Shown piece by piece: positions 1-8,431 of a stretch of 36,311 bases of DNA. The translations under genes and the position numbers were made by a program. The notes under the pieces are model-generated. The model saw only the letters and a list, made by a program, of their open reading frames with translations, did not search any database and was not told where the DNA came from. How positions within the stretch are numbered: position 1 is the first letter of the stretch; each line of letters starts with the position of its first letter. Origin of the DNA: an uncultured Bacilli bacterium (GTDB taxonomy: Bacteria; Bacillota_I; Bacilli_A; RF39; UBA660); assembly GCA_944332695.1 (NCBI GenBank), contig CALVKL010000003.1:1-36311 (forward strand), read 5' to 3'.

Positions 1-2
1 TA

Positions 3-38
3 ACAGAAAGAAGAATTACAAAGAAATTAAGGAAGTGA
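3..38 (+). CDS. Possible C-terminal tail of an upstream gene (partial)
   Basis: Reading from base 3 gives eleven residues (TERRITKKLRK) and a TGA at 36-38 that overlaps the ribosome binding site of rbgA. Other frames also stop nearby, so this is only the most plausible basic tail of a gene starting outside the window. It is too short to identify. Confidence 0.25.
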   Translation, partial: TERRITKKLRK

Positions 39-42
39 TAGT

Positions 43-921
43 ATGGATAATAGACAAAATTCGACAAATATAAACTGGTATCCAGGACATATGGCTAAAA
101 CAAAAAGATTAGTTAAAGAACAATTAGACCTAATCGATATAGTCTACGAAGTAATCGATGCTAGAATGCCATATTCTTCAAAAATAAAAGATATTGATGA
201 TATAATAAAAAATAAGCCACGTATTTTAATCATGACAAAATATGATTTATGTGACAGAAAAGAAACAGACAAATGGATAAAATATTATAAAGAAAAAAAT
301 TACACTGTTTTACCGCTAAATTTAGAAAACAATCCCAATTTAAATCTTTTATTTGAATTGACTAATAAATTAATGGAAAATATTAATCAAAAAAGAGAAC
401 AAAAAGGAATGCTTAAAAAAAGAACAAGGGTTTTAATAATAGGTATTCCTAACGTTGGGAAAAGCACTCTTATTAATCGCTTGGTTGGAAAAAAGGCTGT
501 TTCCGTTGGCAACAAACCAGGTGTGACTAAACAACTTAGTTGGATTAGAATTAATGATAAACTAGAATTATTAGATACCCCAGGAGTATTATGGCCAAAA
601 TTAGATGATGAAACTGTTGCTCTAAATTTAGCTAGTCTAACTGCTATTAAGAAAGAAATATTACCATTATTTAATGTTTGTGAACATATTTTAAATACCT
701 TATATAAATATTACCCTGAAAAATTAAATGAGCGATATAAAATAAATCAATTAGATAAAGACATTGTAGAAACCTTAGAAAAAATTGGTAAAGCAAGAGG
801 ATGTTTAATTAAAGGTGGCCAAGTTGATTATGATAAGGTAATTAATGTTATAATAAATGATGTCAAAAACGGTTACTTTAAAAACATTACTTTTGATAGA
901 ATAGAAGAGATAAAGGAATAA
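43..921 (+). CDS. rbgA: Ribosome biogenesis GTPase RbgA (YlqF)
   Basis: RbgA is a cytoplasmic GTPase that acts late in 50S subunit assembly. The protein has 292 aa, close to the family length. It starts with the family's N-terminal NWYPGHMAK block. The GTPase motifs are circularly permuted: the G4-type TKYD comes first (about residues 66-69), then the P-loop GIPNVGKST (about 138-146), then DTPG (about 178-181). The C-terminal third is the helical RNA-binding extension. A purine-rich GGAAGTGAT lies just before the ATG. The stop shares one base with the start of mrnC (TAATG), so the two are probably translationally coupled. Both neighbours downstream act on 23S rRNA, which fits a ribosome-maturation operon. 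Confidence 0.96.
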   Translation: MDNRQNSTNINWYPGHMAKTKRLVKEQLDLIDIVYEVIDARMPYSSKIKDIDDIIKNKPRILIMTKYDLCDRKETDKWIKYYKEKNYTVLPLNLENNPNLNLLFELTNKLMENINQKREQKGMLKKRTRVLIIGIPNVGKSTLINRLVGKKAVSVGNKPGVTKQLSWIRINDKLELLDTPGVLWPKLDDETVALNLASLTAIKKEILPLFNVCEHILNTLYKYYPEKLNERYKINQLDKDIVETLEKIGKARGCLIKGGQVDYDKVINVIINDVKNGYFKNITFDRIEEIKE

Positions 922-1301
922 TGGAAAATGTTTTAGTTATGGCCTATTTAGGTGATAGTGTTTATGAAGTATATATTAGAAAATATTTGATTGATCAAAA
1001 AATTGGAAAAGTAAACAATTTACAAAAAGAAGCTATTAAATATGTTAGCGCGAAAGGACAATGTAATTTAATTAATAAATTAATTGAAGCTAATTTTTTA
1101 ACAGAAGAAGAATTAAATATTTATTATCGAGCGAGAAATCACAAGAGTAAATCACATCCTAAAAATACGGACATTATTACTTATAAACAAGCAACTGGTT
1201 TCGAAGCAATAATAGGTTATCTTTATCTAAATAATAATATTAACAGAATCGAAGAAATAATTAATTTTAATTGGGAGGTAAAAAATGAGAGTGTATGGTA
1301 A
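921..1301 (+). CDS. mrnC: Mini-ribonuclease III (MrnC)
   Basis: MrnC is a dimeric RNase III-type endonuclease without the double-stranded RNA-binding domain. In Bacillus subtilis it trims the ends of 23S rRNA precursor. The 126-aa protein has the hallmark YLGDSVYEVYIR near residue 10, carrying one acidic metal ligand, and FEAIIGYLYL near residue 95, carrying the second. The RARNHKSKSHPKNT segment is the usual basic insertion. It starts in the stop codon of rbgA and overlaps rlmB by 17 bases, matching the conserved mrnC-rlmB order of Firmicutes. In many relatives cysS precedes it; here rbgA does. Confidence 0.95.
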   Translation: MENVLVMAYLGDSVYEVYIRKYLIDQKIGKVNNLQKEAIKYVSAKGQCNLINKLIEANFLTEEELNIYYRARNHKSKSHPKNTDIITYKQATGFEAIIGYLYLNNNINRIEEIINFNWEVKNESVW

Positions 1302-1944
1302 GAATGTTGCTAAAGAAATAAATAGAAAAATAAAAAAAGCATACGTTATTCATAATTTTAAGGATAAAGATTTATTAAAAAAAATTAATGCTCCTATTAT
1401 TTATGTTGATAAAAATAGATTAGATAAAATGGTAGATGGTGTTCATCAAGGAATAGTATTAGAAATAGAAGATTATGAATATAAAGATATAAATGAAATA
1501 AATACAGATTTAGTGGTTATTTTAGATCATCTAGAAGATCCTCATAATTTAGGTGCCATTATTAGAACATGCGAAGCCGCTGGTGTAAAAGATATTATTT
1601 TGCCAAAAGATCGTAGCGTTCAAGTGAATAGTACAGTAATGAAGACAAGTGCCGGATGTTTAGATAAGGTTAATTTATATCAAGTAACTAATTTAGTTCA
1701 AACAATAACTTATTTAAAAAAACAAGGTTTTTGGATTATTGGTACTGATATGGAAGGTTTAGATTATAAAGACGTTGACTATGAAGGAAAAATTGCTATA
1801 ATTATTGGTAATGAAGGAAACGGGATGAGTCGCTTGGTTAAAGAATCTTGTGATTTTATTGCCAGTATTCCTATGAAAGGAACTGTTAATAGTTTAAACG
1901 CTTCGGTAGCAGCTGGGATTATTTTATTTGAAGCAAGGAGGTAG
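1285..1944 (+). CDS. rlmB: 23S rRNA 2'-O-ribose methyltransferase, TrmH/RlmB family
   Basis: SPOUT-class methyltransferase, predicted to 2'-O-methylate a guanosine of 23S rRNA using S-adenosylmethionine. The 219-aa protein is slightly shorter than typical RlmB. Residues 1-65 form the small substrate-binding domain, including the typical VHQGIVLEI end. All three SPOUT knot motifs are present: LDHLEDPHNLGAIIRT (about 76-91), IIGNEGNGMSRLV (about 173-185) and IPMKGTVNSLNASVAAGI near the C-terminus. The ATG at 1285 lies inside mrnC and has GGGAGGT just before it at 1274-1280. It is followed after one base by sigH. RlmB is favoured over other TrmH relatives because of the mrnC-rlmB-sigH context. 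Confidence 0.92.
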   Translation: MRVYGKNVAKEINRKIKKAYVIHNFKDKDLLKKINAPIIYVDKNRLDKMVDGVHQGIVLEIEDYEYKDINEINTDLVVILDHLEDPHNLGAIIRTCEAAGVKDIILPKDRSVQVNSTVMKTSAGCLDKVNLYQVTNLVQTITYLKKQGFWIIGTDMEGLDYKDVDYEGKIAIIIGNEGNGMSRLVKESCDFIASIPMKGTVNSLNASVAAGIILFEARR

Positions 1945-1945
1945 T

Positions 1946-2545
1946 ATGAATTATAAAGAATTTAATGATTACGAATTATTGGATTATATCCATAGTTGTA
2001 ATGAAGATGCGAATGAAATAATTTTATATAAATATCGACCTTTAATTATTAGTATTGCTAAAAAAATGATTAAATATTGTAACGGTGGCGTTGATATGAA
2101 TGATTTGATTCAAGAAGGAATGCTAGGATTAAATAGTGCCATTAATAGCTATAGAGATGATAAAGATGCTAATTTTGGAACTTATGCTAAATTATGTATT
2201 GAAAGAAGAATTTCTTCTTTAGTAAAAAGTACTCAAACTAATAAAAATAAAATATTAAATGAATCAATTTCGATTGAACAAGATGATGATATTAATTATG
2301 ATCGCTTCCTAGCAGATAATTCTAATGATCCAGCTGTTAAAATAATTAATAACGATTATCAAAAAGATATACTTATTAAATTAGATAGTCGTTTAACTCC
2401 GTTAGAAAAACAAGTATTAGAACTTAGAAAAAACAATTTTGATTATAAAGAAATTGCTGAAATTCTTGAAAAAGATAAAAAATCGATTGATAATGCTTTA
2501 CAAAGAATAAAAGCTAAATTAAAAAGTATTATGCATGAATTATAA
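1946..2545 (+). CDS. sigH: Sigma-70 family factor, SigH (Spo0H)-like
   Basis: Alternative sigma factor of the SigH type. The 199-aa protein has region 2 with DLIQEGMLGLNSAINSYR and FGTYAKLCIERRI (about residues 50-95). Region 4 is at the C-terminus, with LTPLEKQVLELR and a helix-turn-helix ending KKSIDNALQRIKAKL, which is very like the end of B. subtilis SigH. Region 3 is absent, as usual for this group. I chose the ATG at 1946 because AAGGAGG at 1935-1941 sits just before it; the upstream in-frame TTG at 1928 would place the ribosome binding site inside the gene. In B. subtilis SigH controls competence and early sporulation; prepilin genes elsewhere in the window make a competence-type role possible, but nothing here shows its targets. 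Confidence 0.9.
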   Translation: MNYKEFNDYELLDYIHSCNEDANEIILYKYRPLIISIAKKMIKYCNGGVDMNDLIQEGMLGLNSAINSYRDDKDANFGTYAKLCIERRISSLVKSTQTNKNKILNESISIEQDDDINYDRFLADNSNDPAVKIINNDYQKDILIKLDSRLTPLEKQVLELRKNNFDYKEIAEILEKDKKSIDNALQRIKAKLKSIMHEL

Positions 2546-2656
2546 CTTTTATTTGTTTTAAACAATGTTAAACTAAAATTTTTATAAAGTTGTGATGTTA
2601 CATAATACAATTAAAAGAATGATTAGTGGTTATTATATAAATAAAGGATGTGGTAA

Positions 2657-4859
2657 ATGGAACTAAATTTAAAGAATATACAACAATTAAATTCCCAACA
2701 AATATTAGAAATAATTAAGCCAATGGTTAATAATCTTTATAAATTGATTGACTATGTTGGAATAACAAAAGAGAACTATTATGATTTAATATTAAAAGAA
2801 ATTAAAAAATCAAAAAAAATTATACTGGTGATGTTGCATATATGGATTATATTAAAAATAAAATAAATGCAATAATATTCAAAAAGATAAAAAAGCAATT
2901 ATTAGAAACAGAAACAGCTATAATAATTATAAATAATTATATAAATAAATATTTTAAAATAAGTAATGAATATAATGAAAACTTAAAAAACTTAAAAAAA
3001 TTAAGTACGTTTCTACAAGGCTATGACTATATTCCTACCCCTGATGTTTTAATACAAATAGTCGAAAAAAATATACTGTTTTCAAAAACTATAGAATCTA
3101 TTGTTAAAAAAAACCAAAAACAAATTGTTTCTGGTAATTTAGAACAAATATTTGATGATAGCATAATTATTTTAATAATTGAAACATATTGTTTATTAAA
3201 TAATATCGAAATAAAAGAATCTAAAGAGTTAAAAGAAGATACAAATGATATAGATAGTTATAAATTAATAAATAGCGTAAAAATGTATTTTCAAGAAATA
3301 AGTAAAATACCATTATTATCATTAGAAGAAGAAAAAAACTCCTTTGGCAAATATCGCAAGGTGATACTTATGCAAAAGAAATATTTATTGAAAGTAATTT
3401 AAAATTAGTGGTAAGTATAGCTAAAAAATATCAAGGTAGAGGATTGTCTTTGTTGGATTTGATTCAAGAAAGCAATATTGGTTTAATGGCTGCTGTTGAT
3501 AAATATGAACTAAACAGAGAAACAAGATTTTCAACATATGCCACTTGGTGGATTAAACAAACAATCACAAGAGCGATAGCTGATAAAAGTAGAAATGTAA
3601 AAGTTCCTGTTTACTTATATGAAAAAATTCAATTTTATAAAAAAGTTGTCATAAATTTAGAAATAAAATTAAATCGACAACCAACAATAAGCGAAATCGC
3701 TGATGAAATGAAGATATCCGTTTCGGAAGTAATAAAATTACAAAAATTACAAGGCGATACATTAAGTATCAATGCATTAGTTAGTAATGATGAAGGTACT
3801 GAATTTGAAAAATTTATTCCAGCATCAGAAGAAAATTTGGATGATATTATAATTGCTAGTAGTATAAATATACAACTTAGAACTTTATTTGAAAAATGTA
3901 ATTTGACTCAAAGAGAAATTGAAATATTAGTGTTAAGATTTGGCTTAGACGGAAGAAATCCTATGACTCTTAGGGAAGTTGGAGAAAAAATTAATGTAAC
4001 AAGAGAAAGAGTACGTCAGATAGAATCAAAAGCTATTATGAAAATTAGGAGATCAAGTCATGTTGAATCACTAGCAATTCTAATGCAAAATCCAGATAAA
4101 GCCTTAAAAAATATCGAAAATTTTAGACAATTGTATAGAGAAACAGGAAATTCAAACAAAACATTTTTAAGAGATGATCAAATATCAAAAGGGAAGGAAC
4201 AAGAAAAAATAAAGAAATTAAAAACAGTATATCAACGTTTTAAAGATTTTACAAAAGAACAAGTTGACGCTGTGTTATTAAAATTAACAGAAGAAGAAAA
4301 AGAATTAATTACATTAAGATACGGGAAAGATTTAGAAAATCCAATACCTGGCAAATTAAGTAAAGAACAAACATACAGATTTTATAGTTTATTAATCCCC
4401 AAAATGAGAAGACTCCTATTTAACCTAAACGGGAAAGTTATACAAGAGAAAATTGATACAGCACCGCCAGCTACACCCGCACAAGCTCAACTAACAGTAG
4501 AATATAAACAAACTCAAAATACTTCTGAACAGGAAATTGATTTTTCTTTAGAAAATAATGATGCCACCATAACAAGAGAAACTTGTTACGAAATATTAAA
4601 ATTATTAAAAACATCAACATTTAGTCAAATGATGAATGTTTTATCAATTAAAGAAATTATTATTATCTCTTTAAGGTTAGGATATGTAGATGGCAAATAT
4701 TTTTCAATAAATCAAATATCAGATTTTTTAGGCTTGGAGCCTCAAGAAGTTATAGATACAATGAAAAAAGTATTGTTGTTATATAAAGATAATATTAACC
4801 AATTTATTGATCAAGCAATTGAATTAGTAGCAGAAGAACCAAAACAATTAATTATATAA
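2657..4859 (+). CDS. Large sigma-70-like factor, interrupted by two -1 frameshifts
   Basis: One gene spread over three frames. The first segment starts at ATG 2657, preceded by AAAGGATG at 2643-2650. It is continued one frame back by the segment around 2842-3402, and that again one frame back by the segment to 4859. A single extra A at the run 2812-2819 and another at 3332-3338 would restore one 734-residue protein. The second join is proven by homology: it recreates the sigma region 1.2 to 2 transition (LSLEEEKKLLWQIS, then NLKLVVSIAKKYQGRG), collinear with RpoD in this window. Residues 1-210 are a helical N-terminal domain I do not recognise; then come regions 1.2, 2, 3 and 4; then a C-terminal extension. 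Options are a young pseudogene, sequencing error, or programmed or transcriptional slippage. Despite the interruptions the frames are otherwise open over 2.2 kb. Confidence 0.8.
2812..2819 (+). other. A8 run: first -1 frameshift point in the sigma gene
   Basis: The zero-frame codons are TCA AAA AAA ATT, containing the heptamer A AAA AAA. Slipping back one base gives KKNYTGDVAYMDYIKNK and joins the first and second reading frames. Without a shift the frame ends at 2866. Nine A residues would make the gene contiguous. Confidence 0.6.
3332..3338 (+). other. A7 run (A AAA AAC): second -1 frameshift point
   Basis: The zero-frame codons are GAA AAA AAC, so the heptamer A AAA AAC sits in the phase required for classical -1 slippage. 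Slipping gives EEEKKLLWQISQGDT, which continues into sigma region 2. Without a shift the frame ends at 3402. Only a weak downstream stem (CCTT near 3340 with AAGG near 3359) was seen. Confidence 0.65.
3408..4859 (+). CDS. Sigma region 2-4 module plus tandem region-4-like C-terminal repeats
   Basis: This is the longest open piece of the split sigma gene (483 codons); its apparent GTG start is not a real start, because homology continues upstream in another frame. It carries region 2 with the -10 recognition block [18 protein letters not shown], region 3, and region 4 with LTQREIEILVLRFGL and the helix-turn-helix TLREVGEKINVTRERVRQI. A further 240 residues follow. One part, LTEEEKELITLRYG followed by FYSLLIPKMRRLL, and another, IKEIIIISLRLGYVDGKYF followed by ISDFLGLEPQEVIDTM, each repeat the opening helix and helix-turn-helix pattern of region 4. 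They are joined by a Pro/Ala/Gln linker (about 4462-4490). RpoD-like factors normally end soon after region 4. Confidence 0.7.
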   Translation: MVSIAKKYQGRGLSLLDLIQESNIGLMAAVDKYELNRETRFSTYATWWIKQTITRAIADKSRNVKVPVYLYEKIQFYKKVVINLEIKLNRQPTISEIADEMKISVSEVIKLQKLQGDTLSINALVSNDEGTEFEKFIPASEENLDDIIIASSINIQLRTLFEKCNLTQREIEILVLRFGLDGRNPMTLREVGEKINVTRERVRQIESKAIMKIRRSSHVESLAILMQNPDKALKNIENFRQLYRETGNSNKTFLRDDQISKGKEQEKIKKLKTVYQRFKDFTKEQVDAVLLKLTEEEKELITLRYGKDLENPIPGKLSKEQTYRFYSLLIPKMRRLLFNLNGKVIQEKIDTAPPATPAQAQLTVEYKQTQNTSEQEIDFSLENNDATITRETCYEILKLLKTSTFSQMMNVLSIKEIIIISLRLGYVDGKYFSINQISDFLGLEPQEVIDTMKKVLLLYKDNINQFIDQAIELVAEEPKQLII

Positions 4860-4922
4860 AAATACATCTATACATTAAAATAACCAAGAAGAAATTATTT
4901 ATTAATGTCTTAGTACAATATT

Positions 4923-5459
4923 TTAGTTTATATATATATTAATACCATACTTATTATTTTTTATATCAAAGAAGATATAGTTTTTAATAGGATAATAAGT
5001 TAAATAGCCAAAAACAATATAAGTTATTATAAGAATAATAATACCAAGAATATTTTGGTATTTTATTTTTCTATATTTTAATAGATAATAACTTATTAAT
5101 TGTTCTATTACAATAATTATAAATAATAAACTAATGCTTATTATGAAATTTTCTCCCAAAAGATTATAAATAGGAATAAATATAATTAAATATAAAATAA
5201 TTCCAATAATTGGTACAATGGATAATTGAAATAAAAAATTATTGAAATTAATTTTATTTTTTTTTATAAGTAAATAATCGAAAATACCATAAAAAACATA
5301 TGATGTAAAAATTATTTTCATATGTTCCCAAATACTTTCATTAACAGGAAAAAATATACTAAAAAAGCTATTAGGAATAAAATCATAAGCAAAATGAATC
5401 GGAAAACATAACAAAAATATAAGAATTAAACCAATAAATTTAATTGTTTTTAAATTCAT
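4923..5459 (-). CDS. DUF6512-like integral membrane protein
   Basis: A 178-aa, very hydrophobic protein with about five predicted membrane spans (roughly residues 7-27, 52-66, 78-100, 105-127 and 137-157). The short soluble motif PVNESIWEHMK at about residues 38-48 is the signature I associate with the DUF6512 family of Firmicutes membrane proteins, whose function is unknown. The ATG at 5459 is preceded on the minus strand by AAGGATGTGG, nearly the same leader as those of the split sigma gene and murG. It is transcribed divergently from dnaG and converges on the sigma gene; the 63 bases between those two stop codons hold no clear terminator. Confidence 0.72.
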   Translation of the reverse strand: MNLKTIKFIGLILIFLLCFPIHFAYDFIPNSFFSIFFPVNESIWEHMKIIFTSYVFYGIFDYLLIKKNKINFNNFLFQLSIVPIIGIILYLIIFIPIYNLLGENFIISISLLFIIIVIEQLISYYLLKYRKIKYQNILGIIILIITYIVFGYLTYYPIKNYIFFDIKNNKYGINIYIN

Positions 5460-5562
5460 AAAACCACATCCTTATTAAATAATATGAAAAAAAATAAAAA
5501 AATTATTCAAAAAAAAGGAATTTGCAGATTTTTGTCGTATATTAATAAATAGAGGGTAAGAT

Positions 5563-7293
5563 ATGAAAACATTAACAGCAGAACAAATCAATGAAATAAG
5601 AAATAGTGTTGATATAGTTGATATTGTATCTAAATATATTCCGCTTACAAAAAAAGGAAAAAATTATTTTGGTGTATGTCCTTTTCATGAGGATAATGAT
5701 CCATCGCTAAGTGTTTCACCAGACAAACAAATTTTTTCTTGTTTTTCTTGTCATACTGCAGGTAATGTTTTTTCTTTTATTAAAGAATATGAACACGTTT
5801 CTTTTATTGAAGCTGTTAAAATGGTCGCTGATATCGCTGGTATAAATGTCGATATTGATATTAATAAAAAAGAATTTAAAAATAATGATATATACAAAAT
5901 ATATGAAATAGGTCAAAAATTTTATTTAAATAACATTAATACACAGTTAGGTAAACCAGCTAAAGATTATCTTCATCAAAGAGGAATTACGGATAATTTG
6001 ATTAAAGAGTTTGAAATTGGCTTAGCTATTAAAAATAGTAAAGCATTGTCAAATTTATTAGAAAAAAAGGAGTTTAAAGAAAAAGATTTAATTGATAGTG
6101 GATTAATAGTTAAAGATGAAAATGGCTTTCACGATTTCTTTTATGATCGAATTATGTTTCCGCTACATGATATAAATAATAAAGTAATCGGTTATAGTGG
6201 TAGAATTTATTATAAAAGTGATGCCCCTAAATATATTAATAGTAAAGAACATGTATTGTTCAAAAAGGGCGAATTTATTTATAATTATGCTAAAGCTAAA
6301 AATGAATGTCGTAGTAAAAATACGGTCATTATTATGGAAGGTTTCTTAGATGTAATTAGAGCTTATAGTGTTGGTGTTACCAATGTTGTTGCAACATTAG
6401 GGACAGCGTTTACAAAAGAACATGCTAATATTATAAGAAGATTAGCTAGTAATGTTATTATTTGTTTTGATGGCGATAAAGCAGGAGCTAAAGCAACAAT
6501 GGCTTGTAGTGATATTTTACTAAATTTTAATATAATTCCCAAAGTTGTTCGTTTAGAAGATAACTTAGATCCTGATGAATATATTTTAAAATATGGTAAG
6601 GAAAAATTTCTCGATAAAATAAACAATCCAATTAGTGTTATGGACTTTAAACTCAATTATTTAAAAAATGATAAAAACATGACACAAACGGTTGATAAAG
6701 CAAAATATGTTAGCGAAGCAATTGAACAATTAAATAAAATTGATGATGATATTTTAAAAGAAGTTACTTTAAAAAAAATATCTAAGGAAACCGACTTAGA
6801 TATTGAGTTTTTAAAAGACAAATTAAACAAAAAAGAAACTAAAGAAATTATAAAACCTATTAAAAAAGTTAAAACTAATAAATATATAATAGCCGAGATG
6901 AGTTTATTATATTATATGTTAAGAAGTGAAGACGTTATTAAAATGTTTGACAATCGCACAGTTTATTTTCCGACAAAAGAATATCGATTGTTGGCTCATG
7001 AAATAAATTATTTTTATAAAAATAATGGATACATAAACGAAGCTGATTTTATGACTGATTTAGATGATGATATGATTAAAGTGGTTGGTGAAGTCGAATC
7101 GTTAGATTTGAAAGAAGAGTATACTAATAATTTAATTATTGATTATATAAATGCAATTGAGGAAAAAAATATAACTGATGAAATTAATCGTTTAACTAAA
7201 TTAATGTTAGAAGAAACGGATGAAATAAAAAAAATAGCCATCGCTCAAAAAATAATTGATTTGAAAGTTAGAGGAGAAAAAAATGTTGGATGA
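5563..7293 (+). CDS. dnaG: DNA primase DnaG
   Basis: DnaG makes the RNA primers for DNA replication at the fork. The 576-aa protein has all expected parts. The N-terminal CHC2 zinc finger has ligands C39, H42, C60 and C63. The catalytic core with the TOPRIM fold shows the metal-binding acidic residues E259 (IMEGFLDV) and D303/D305 (CFDGDKAG). The C-terminal helicase-binding region is divergent and Lys/Glu-rich, a little shorter than in B. subtilis. AGAGGGTAAG precedes the ATG. The gene overlaps rpoD by 11 bases, forming the classical macromolecular-synthesis pair; rpsU is not part of it here. The 103 bases upstream are shared with the divergent DUF6512 gene, and no convincing promoter could be assigned there. 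Confidence 0.97.
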   Translation: MKTLTAEQINEIRNSVDIVDIVSKYIPLTKKGKNYFGVCPFHEDNDPSLSVSPDKQIFSCFSCHTAGNVFSFIKEYEHVSFIEAVKMVADIAGINVDIDINKKEFKNNDIYKIYEIGQKFYLNNINTQLGKPAKDYLHQRGITDNLIKEFEIGLAIKNSKALSNLLEKKEFKEKDLIDSGLIVKDENGFHDFFYDRIMFPLHDINNKVIGYSGRIYYKSDAPKYINSKEHVLFKKGEFIYNYAKAKNECRSKNTVIIMEGFLDVIRAYSVGVTNVVATLGTAFTKEHANIIRRLASNVIICFDGDKAGAKATMACSDILLNFNIIPKVVRLEDNLDPDEYILKYGKEKFLDKINNPISVMDFKLNYLKNDKNMTQTVDKAKYVSEAIEQLNKIDDDILKEVTLKKISKETDLDIEFLKDKLNKKETKEIIKPIKKVKTNKYIIAEMSLLYYMLRSEDVIKMFDNRTVYFPTKEYRLLAHEINYFYKNNGYINEADFMTDLDDDMIKVVGEVESLDLKEEYTNNLIIDYINAIEEKNITDEINRLTKLMLEETDEIKKIAIAQKIIDLKVRGEKNVG

Positions 7294-8359
7294 AATTAAA
7301 ACTTTTGCACAAAGAAAAGAAGAATTAATTAAACTAGGGAAAGAACAAGGATATATTACCTATGATGAATTAGCCGATGCTTTAAAAGGATTAGAACTAG
7401 ATACTGATTCATTAGATGATTTATATAATGCTTTTAGTGAAAATAATATTCCCGTTGTATCAGAAGAAGAAACTGATGGCGGAAGTGATAAAATATTGTT
7501 AGATGATAACAATTTGACTAAAGATTTAAATATAAATGATCCAGTTAGAATGTATTTAAAAGAAATAGGACAAATTAAATTATTAACGACCGAAGAAGAA
7601 TTAGAGTTAGCTGATCGTATTTTAGAAAATGATGAAGAAGCTAAAGCAACTTTAGCCGAAGCTAATTTACGTTTAGTTGTTAGTATTGCTAAAAGATATG
7701 TTGGTCGTGGAATGTTATTTTTAGATTTAATTCAAGAAGGAAATATTGGCTTAATGAAAGCTGTTGAAAAATTTGATGTTAGTAAAGGGTATAAGTTTTC
7801 AACCTATGCTACTTGGTGGATTAGACAGGCTATTACTCGAGCTATTGCTGATCAAGCTAGAACAATTCGTGTTCCAGTTCATATGGTTGAAACGATTAAT
7901 AAACTTGCTCGTATTCAACGACAATTAACATTAGAATTAAATAGGGAACCAACTGAAGAAGAACTAGCAAAAGCAATGAACACATCGCCTGATAAGATAA
8001 GAGAAATATATAAAATTAGCCAAGATCCGGTCAGCTTAGAAACACCGATTGGTGAAGAAGACGATTCACATTTAGGTGATTTCATTAAAGATGAACATAA
8101 TATGAGTCCTGAAGAATATGCTACTAATGAAATGTTAAAAGATGAAATCAATGATATTTTGTTAACATTAACCGAAAGAGAAGAAAAAGTTATCCGCTTA
8201 AGATTTGGACTAGAAGATGGCAAAGCGAGAACTTTAGAAGAAGTAGGACAATATTTTGGTGTCACAAGAGAAAGAATAAGACAAATCGAAGCGAAAGCTT
8301 TAAGAAAATTACGCCATCCTTCACGTTCACGCAAATTAAAAGATTATTTGGACAATTAG
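7283..8359 (+). CDS. rpoD: Primary sigma factor RpoD (SigA)
   Basis: Housekeeping sigma-70 factor, 358 aa, similar in size to B. subtilis SigA. A short region 1.1 occupies about residues 1-60. Region 1.2 begins at [11 protein letters not shown] (about 86). Region 2 contains [17 protein letters not shown] and the -10 recognition segment [19 protein letters not shown]. Region 3 has [12 protein letters not shown], and region 4 ends with [20 protein letters not shown]. The ATG lies inside dnaG with AGAGGAGA before it. The intact RpoD is a useful reference for the broken sigma gene at 2657-4859. The promoters seen in this window (TTGACA, 16-18 bases, TATAAT-like) match what this factor should recognise. 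Confidence 0.97.
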   Translation: MLDEIKTFAQRKEELIKLGKEQGYITYDELADALKGLELDTDSLDDLYNAFSENNIPVVSEEETDGGSDKILLDDNNLTKDLNINDPVRMYLKEIGQIKLLTTEEELELADRILENDEEAKATLAEANLRLVVSIAKRYVGRGMLFLDLIQEGNIGLMKAVEKFDVSKGYKFSTYATWWIRQAITRAIADQARTIRVPVHMVETINKLARIQRQLTLELNREPTEEELAKAMNTSPDKIREIYKISQDPVSLETPIGEEDDSHLGDFIKDEHNMSPEEYATNEMLKDEINDILLTLTEREEKVIRLRFGLEDGKARTLEEVGQYFGVTRERIRQIEAKALRKLRHPSRSRKLKDYLDN

Positions 8360-8371
8360 TTATTAATCAAT

Positions 8372-8400
8372 TTGACAATATAATCATTTTGAGGTAAAAT
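8372..8400 (+). promoter_or_regulatory. SigA-type promoter for the Nudix regulator gene
   Basis: TTGACA at 8372-8377, a 17-base spacer and TAAAAT at 8395-8400. Transcription would start near 8407. The in-frame ATG at 8399 falls inside the -10 element, which supports ATG 8432 as the real start. A dyad GTGT-N7-ACAC at 8403-8417 straddles the predicted start point and could be an operator. Confidence 0.75.
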
Positions 8401-8431
8401 GAGTGTACTATTAACACAAAAGGAGAAAAAT

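Noticed and set aside
2657-3402. The two small frames before the sigma segment as independent genes
   Set aside because: Each ends soon after an A-run, the second has no ribosome binding site, and joining them by -1 shifts restores a conserved sigma factor start.
6363-6656. A 97-codon minus-strand frame
   Set aside because: Antisense of the dnaG TOPRIM region; no independent coding signal.
7915-8334. A 139-codon minus-strand frame
   Set aside because: It is the antisense of the conserved rpoD regions 3-4, Ser/Leu-rich, with no ribosome binding site.
8399-8431. Earlier ATG for the Nudix regulator
   Set aside because: It lies inside the -10 element of the promoter, so it would not be in the mRNA.
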